From Spirochaetales bacterium (lineage in GTDB: Bacteria > Spirochaetota > Spirochaetia > Treponematales > Rectinemataceae): a stretch of 7,992 bases of DNA. The stretch lies in NCBI GenBank assembly GCA_015657395.1, contig JADLKI010000008.1, forward strand, positions 247,867 through 255,858, read 5' to 3'. The notes below the pieces were generated by a model. It saw nothing but the letters and a program-made list of their open reading frames with translations, was not told the origin of the DNA and did no database searches. Positions 6,706 through 7,992 of this stretch are shown here, piece after piece (the first letter of the stretch is position 1; each line of letters opens with the position of its first letter). A program made the position numbers and the translations under genes.

Positions 6706-6757
6706 AAGAGGGGCTGTCAACTTTGGGATGAATCCCGATAGTTGGACAGCCCCTCTT
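6706..6757 (-). terminator. long hairpin terminator between convergent genes
   Basis: AAGAGGGGCTGTC (6706-6718) pairs perfectly with GACAGCCCCTCTT (6745-6757). AACT/AGTT continue the stem past one bulged G, and GGGA/TCCC can close the top. On the minus strand the hairpin is followed by TTTATTTTTT, making a strong terminator for the FMN-binding gene ending at 6801. On the plus strand only TT follows, so termination of the barrel gene is weaker. Its ends resemble the GGGGCTGTC termini seen in some insertion sequences, but no transposase or longer element is present. Confidence 0.75.
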
Positions 6758-6800
6758 CACAAAGACCAGGCGTTATGCCATTCGGAAACGCAATGGCCGC

Positions 6801-7355
6801 CTATTGGATAAGCTTTCCTGCATCGATCACGTAAATCTTGAAGCACGCGAGCACTGCCTTCAGTTCGCCGAAGAACTTGTAGGCAGAGAAAGTCGAGCCG
6901 GAGACTGCATCGGTCGCTTCATTCCAGCTGCGCTTGGAATCCATACCGACGAATTTCTGGATCGCCACACCCTGCGTTTTCTTTGCGAAATCGGTATAGA
7001 ACTCTGCGTGGTGGTTGTTTGCGCCCACCCACCAATGCTGAAGCGTGCCGTCCGGATTGATGATCGCGAGAATGTCTTCATAGTGGGAAGCAATGCGGAC
7101 ATTCTTTGCCCACCATACATATCCGGTGACCTGCTTGTCTTTGTTCAGGACGGGATAGAAGAAATAATAGTCCCACATCCTCTCGGCCAATACAGGACGA
7201 ACCGTATCGACTGTGCCCCACCCCATGTCGGTGACGATCTTGGTGAAATCCGCTTCCATGCGCGTCGACATGGCGGAGCTGATCCCTCCCGGTGTCTGCG
7301 CCCACACTGCGCCGGCCATTACCAGCACAAGTGCTGCAATGAGAAATTTCTTCAT
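6801..7355 (-). CDS. exported FMN-binding-domain protein with variant flavinylation motif
   Basis: A 184-residue protein with a clear Sec signal peptide (1-20: MKK, a hydrophobic core, cleavage after AVWA or close by). The rest fits a small FMN_bind domain: a core ILAIINPDGTLQHWWVGAN (95-113) like the family's strand-turn-strand, HHAEFYTDFAKK where others have the H-x-E-T segment, and QKFVGMD. The ApbE attachment consensus D-x-x-S/T-G-A-T is present as DAVSGST (149-155), with Ser instead of Ala at 154 and the FMN-accepting Thr at 155 kept. It is therefore probably a periplasmic or surface electron carrier with covalent FMN, though attachment is unproven. The ATG at 7355 has AGGGGG nine bases upstream. 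It is transcribed alone, convergent with the barrel gene; no apbE gene is in the window. Confidence 0.75.
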   Translation of the reverse strand: MKKFLIAALVLVMAGAVWAQTPGGISSAMSTRMEADFTKIVTDMGWGTVDTVRPVLAERMWDYYFFYPVLNKDKQVTGYVWWAKNVRIASHYEDILAIINPDGTLQHWWVGANNHHAEFYTDFAKKTQGVAIQKFVGMDSKRSWNEATDAVSGSTFSAYKFFGELKAVLACFKIYVIDAGKLIQ

Positions 7356-7406
7356 ATTAGGTGACCCCCTAACAGAATTAAAAGGCCGCTACGAGCCTAT
7401 CGGTTT

Positions 7407-7450
7407 ATTATTATATATATATATTTTAAAATGCGGAAGTATGAATTATA
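7407..7450 (-). promoter_or_regulatory. AT-rich probable promoter region of the FMN-binding gene
   Basis: On the minus strand two perfect TATAAT hexamers occur, at 7450-7445 and 7415-7410, upstream of the gene starting at 7355. Between them lies an alternating TA tract (about 7412-7424) and the palindrome ATTTTAAAAT (7423-7432). No good -35 hexamer is seen at standard distance for either (TTCCGC for the nearer one). The -10 sites are seen directly; promoter function is inferred. Confidence 0.45.
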
Positions 7451-7626
7451 AGAAAAGTATCGCTTTGTGCGCTGATATGAAAACAAGCGTCCTGGATGGT
7501 TTCGTATACAAGCCTCAGACAACAGCCGCATTTTGGGCTTTTTGTGTGAAAATAGAAAGCCAACGCGAAAACGTCGAATACCCTTCAGGCTCATATATGA
7601 AACAAACATGACAGCCGTGTTTCAAT
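7451..7626. other. intergenic stretch without a convincing gene
   Basis: This is part of the roughly 500-base gap between the FMN-binding gene and the last gene. It is open in both directions: a 56-codon plus-strand frame begins at ATG 7441 and a 70-codon minus-strand frame runs 7609-7397. Neither has a good ribosome-binding site, a signal peptide or a recognisable domain. A minimal AGCC...GGCT dyad followed by four T (about 7528-7545) is too short to call a terminator. It may be plain spacer or a degraded or repeated element. Confidence 0.4.
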
Positions 7627-7655
7627 TTGACAGAATGCCGGTCAGGGTTTACAAT
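7627..7655 (+). promoter_or_regulatory. near-consensus sigma70 promoter
   Basis: A perfect -35 TTGACA (7627-7632), an exact 17-base spacer and a -10 TACAAT (7650-7655, five of six). This is the best promoter in the window. Transcription would start around 7662, leaving about 190 bases of leader before the ATG at 7853, unless it drives an unannotated small RNA. Confidence 0.75.
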
Positions 7656-7718
7656 TCCAATATAGACTAACGTCGTTGCACTCCCTTTCCATGGGGAATC
7701 CTCACCTTTCATTGTGTT

Positions 7719-7730
7719 CAGGCGCGCCTG
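7719..7730. repeat. 12-bp perfect palindrome in the leader
   Basis: CAGGCGCGCCTG is its own reverse complement and is much more GC-rich than its surroundings. It is the first of three consecutive dyads in the leader of the last gene. It could be a protein-binding site or chance. Confidence 0.45.
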
Positions 7731-7734
7731 TTGG

Positions 7735-7761
7735 CTGATCCGGCAATCTAATCTGGATCGG
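7735..7761 (+). repeat. short stem-loop in the leader
   Basis: CTGATCC (7735-7741) can pair with GGATCGG (7755-7761), six Watson-Crick pairs plus one T-G, around a 13-base loop. It lies directly after the CAGGCGCGCCTG palindrome and ahead of the larger dyad at 7784. Confidence 0.35.
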
Positions 7762-7783
7762 GTATTCTATAAGACTGAGGTTC

Positions 7784-7809
7784 TTTCAAAAGTCGGACGA
7801 CTTTTGAAA
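7784..7809 (+). repeat. 26-nt inverted repeat upstream of the last gene
   Basis: TTTCAAAAGTCG (7784-7795) and CGACTTTTGAAA (7798-7809) are perfect 12-base complements separated only by GA. With so short a spacer a DNA operator is a natural reading; an RNA stem opening its last pairs is also possible. It ends 43 bases before the start codon at 7853. A TATAAG -10-like hexamer sits at 7768-7773, so it could overlap the start of a second transcript. Confidence 0.6.
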
Positions 7810-7852
7810 TTGGCTCGACTTTACAAAAATTAATCGCATTAGGAGAGATAGT

Positions 7853-7992
7853 ATGAGAAAAGGATTGTCTGTCTTGTTGATGGTGGGCGCGATGTCCTGC
7901 ATCGTGTCCACTCTCGCCTTCGCCGCACCGACCGGCGACCCGATCAGGCAGTATGGCCTTCCGATGCTGATAACGAACGCGGGGCAGGGGCC
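7853..7992 (+). CDS. exported protein of unknown function (3' partial)
   Basis: The gene starts at ATG 7853 with AGGAGA (7841-7846) six bases upstream and runs off the window after 46 complete codons. Residues 1-24 are a clear Sec signal peptide: basic MRK, a long hydrophobic core, cleavage after AFA. The visible mature part contains DPIRQYG, then a strand-like LPMLITNAGQG. This 'P-x-L-I-T-x-A-G-Q' opening recalls the start of DUF6305-type exported proteins, from memory only and with too little sequence to be sure. It is preceded by a long leader with a strong promoter and several dyads, so it may be a regulated gene. Confidence 0.7.
   Translation, partial: MRKGLSVLLMVGAMSCIVSTLAFAAPTGDPIRQYGLPMLITNAGQG

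Noticed and set aside
7528..7545. AGCC/GGCT dyad followed by TTTT as a terminator
   Set aside because: Only four base pairs, too weak to distinguish from chance.
7397..7609. Minus-strand 70-codon open frame in the intergenic region
   Set aside because: Its end is encoded by the TA tract, it has no ribosome-binding site of note, and the composition looks non-coding.
7213..7611. Plus-strand open frame covering the start of the FMN-binding gene and the AT-rich gap
   Set aside because: Its first half is antisense to a gene with a clear signal peptide, and its second half (from ATG 7441) lacks a good ribosome-binding site and any known domain.
1..7992. CRISPR arrays, tRNA/rRNA genes, transposase or phage genes
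   Set aside because: No regularly spaced direct repeats, no tRNA-like cloverleaf, and no mobile-element proteins were seen on either strand.

Overview
The window looks like a chromosomal segment of an anaerobic, diderm (outer-membrane-bearing) bacterium of moderately high GC. The evidence is a secreted flavoprotein reductase with its own tetraheme c-type cytochrome, a secreted FMN-binding-domain protein, and a beta-barrel outer-membrane protein ending in an aromatic residue. The style of the signal peptides and of the barrel protein would fit Spirochaetota, and Synergistota or a similar anaerobe is also possible. No 16S rRNA or other marker gene is present, so the taxonomic guess is weak.

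Layout. Positions 1-2464 carry a two-gene periplasmic respiratory reductase. It consists of an FAD-dependent fumarate-reductase/flavocytochrome-c-family catalytic subunit (5' end outside the window) and a separate tetraheme cytochrome c. A perfect 11-bp hairpin lies between them and a strong intrinsic terminator follows. Positions 2688-4831 hold a tight cluster for handling reactive metabolites: a DJ-1/PfpI-family protein, a RidA-family enamine/imine deaminase and a MalY/PatB-type PLP C-S beta-lyase. The last two are separated by a single base. A flavin-reductase-like split-barrel protein (4930-5487) and a signal-peptide-bearing Omp85-like barrel without POTRA domains (5528-6667) follow on the same strand. 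A long hairpin (6706-6757) separates these from a convergent gene on the minus strand (6801-7355) encoding an exported FMN-binding-domain protein with a variant flavinylation motif. About 500 bases without a convincing gene follow (7356-7852). They contain an alternating TA tract, a near-consensus sigma70 promoter (TTGACA-17 bp-TACAAT) and three inverted repeats, and they lead to the start of a new exported protein (7853 onward, cut by the window end).

How the genes may work together. The flavoprotein and cytochrome resemble a Shewanella-type flavocytochrome c3 split into two polypeptides: the cytochrome would deliver electrons to the FAD subunit, which reduces an unidentified substrate. The catalytic subunit does not carry the C-terminal Asn-Arg-Leu-Gly-Gly-Asn segment typical of fumarate reductases, so fumarate is not the obvious substrate. 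A MalY-type lyase releases 2-aminoacrylate from cysteine-type substrates, and RidA hydrolyses that enamine/imine, so their coupling makes biochemical sense. The FMN-binding protein could be another periplasmic electron carrier, but nothing in the window ties it directly to the reductase.
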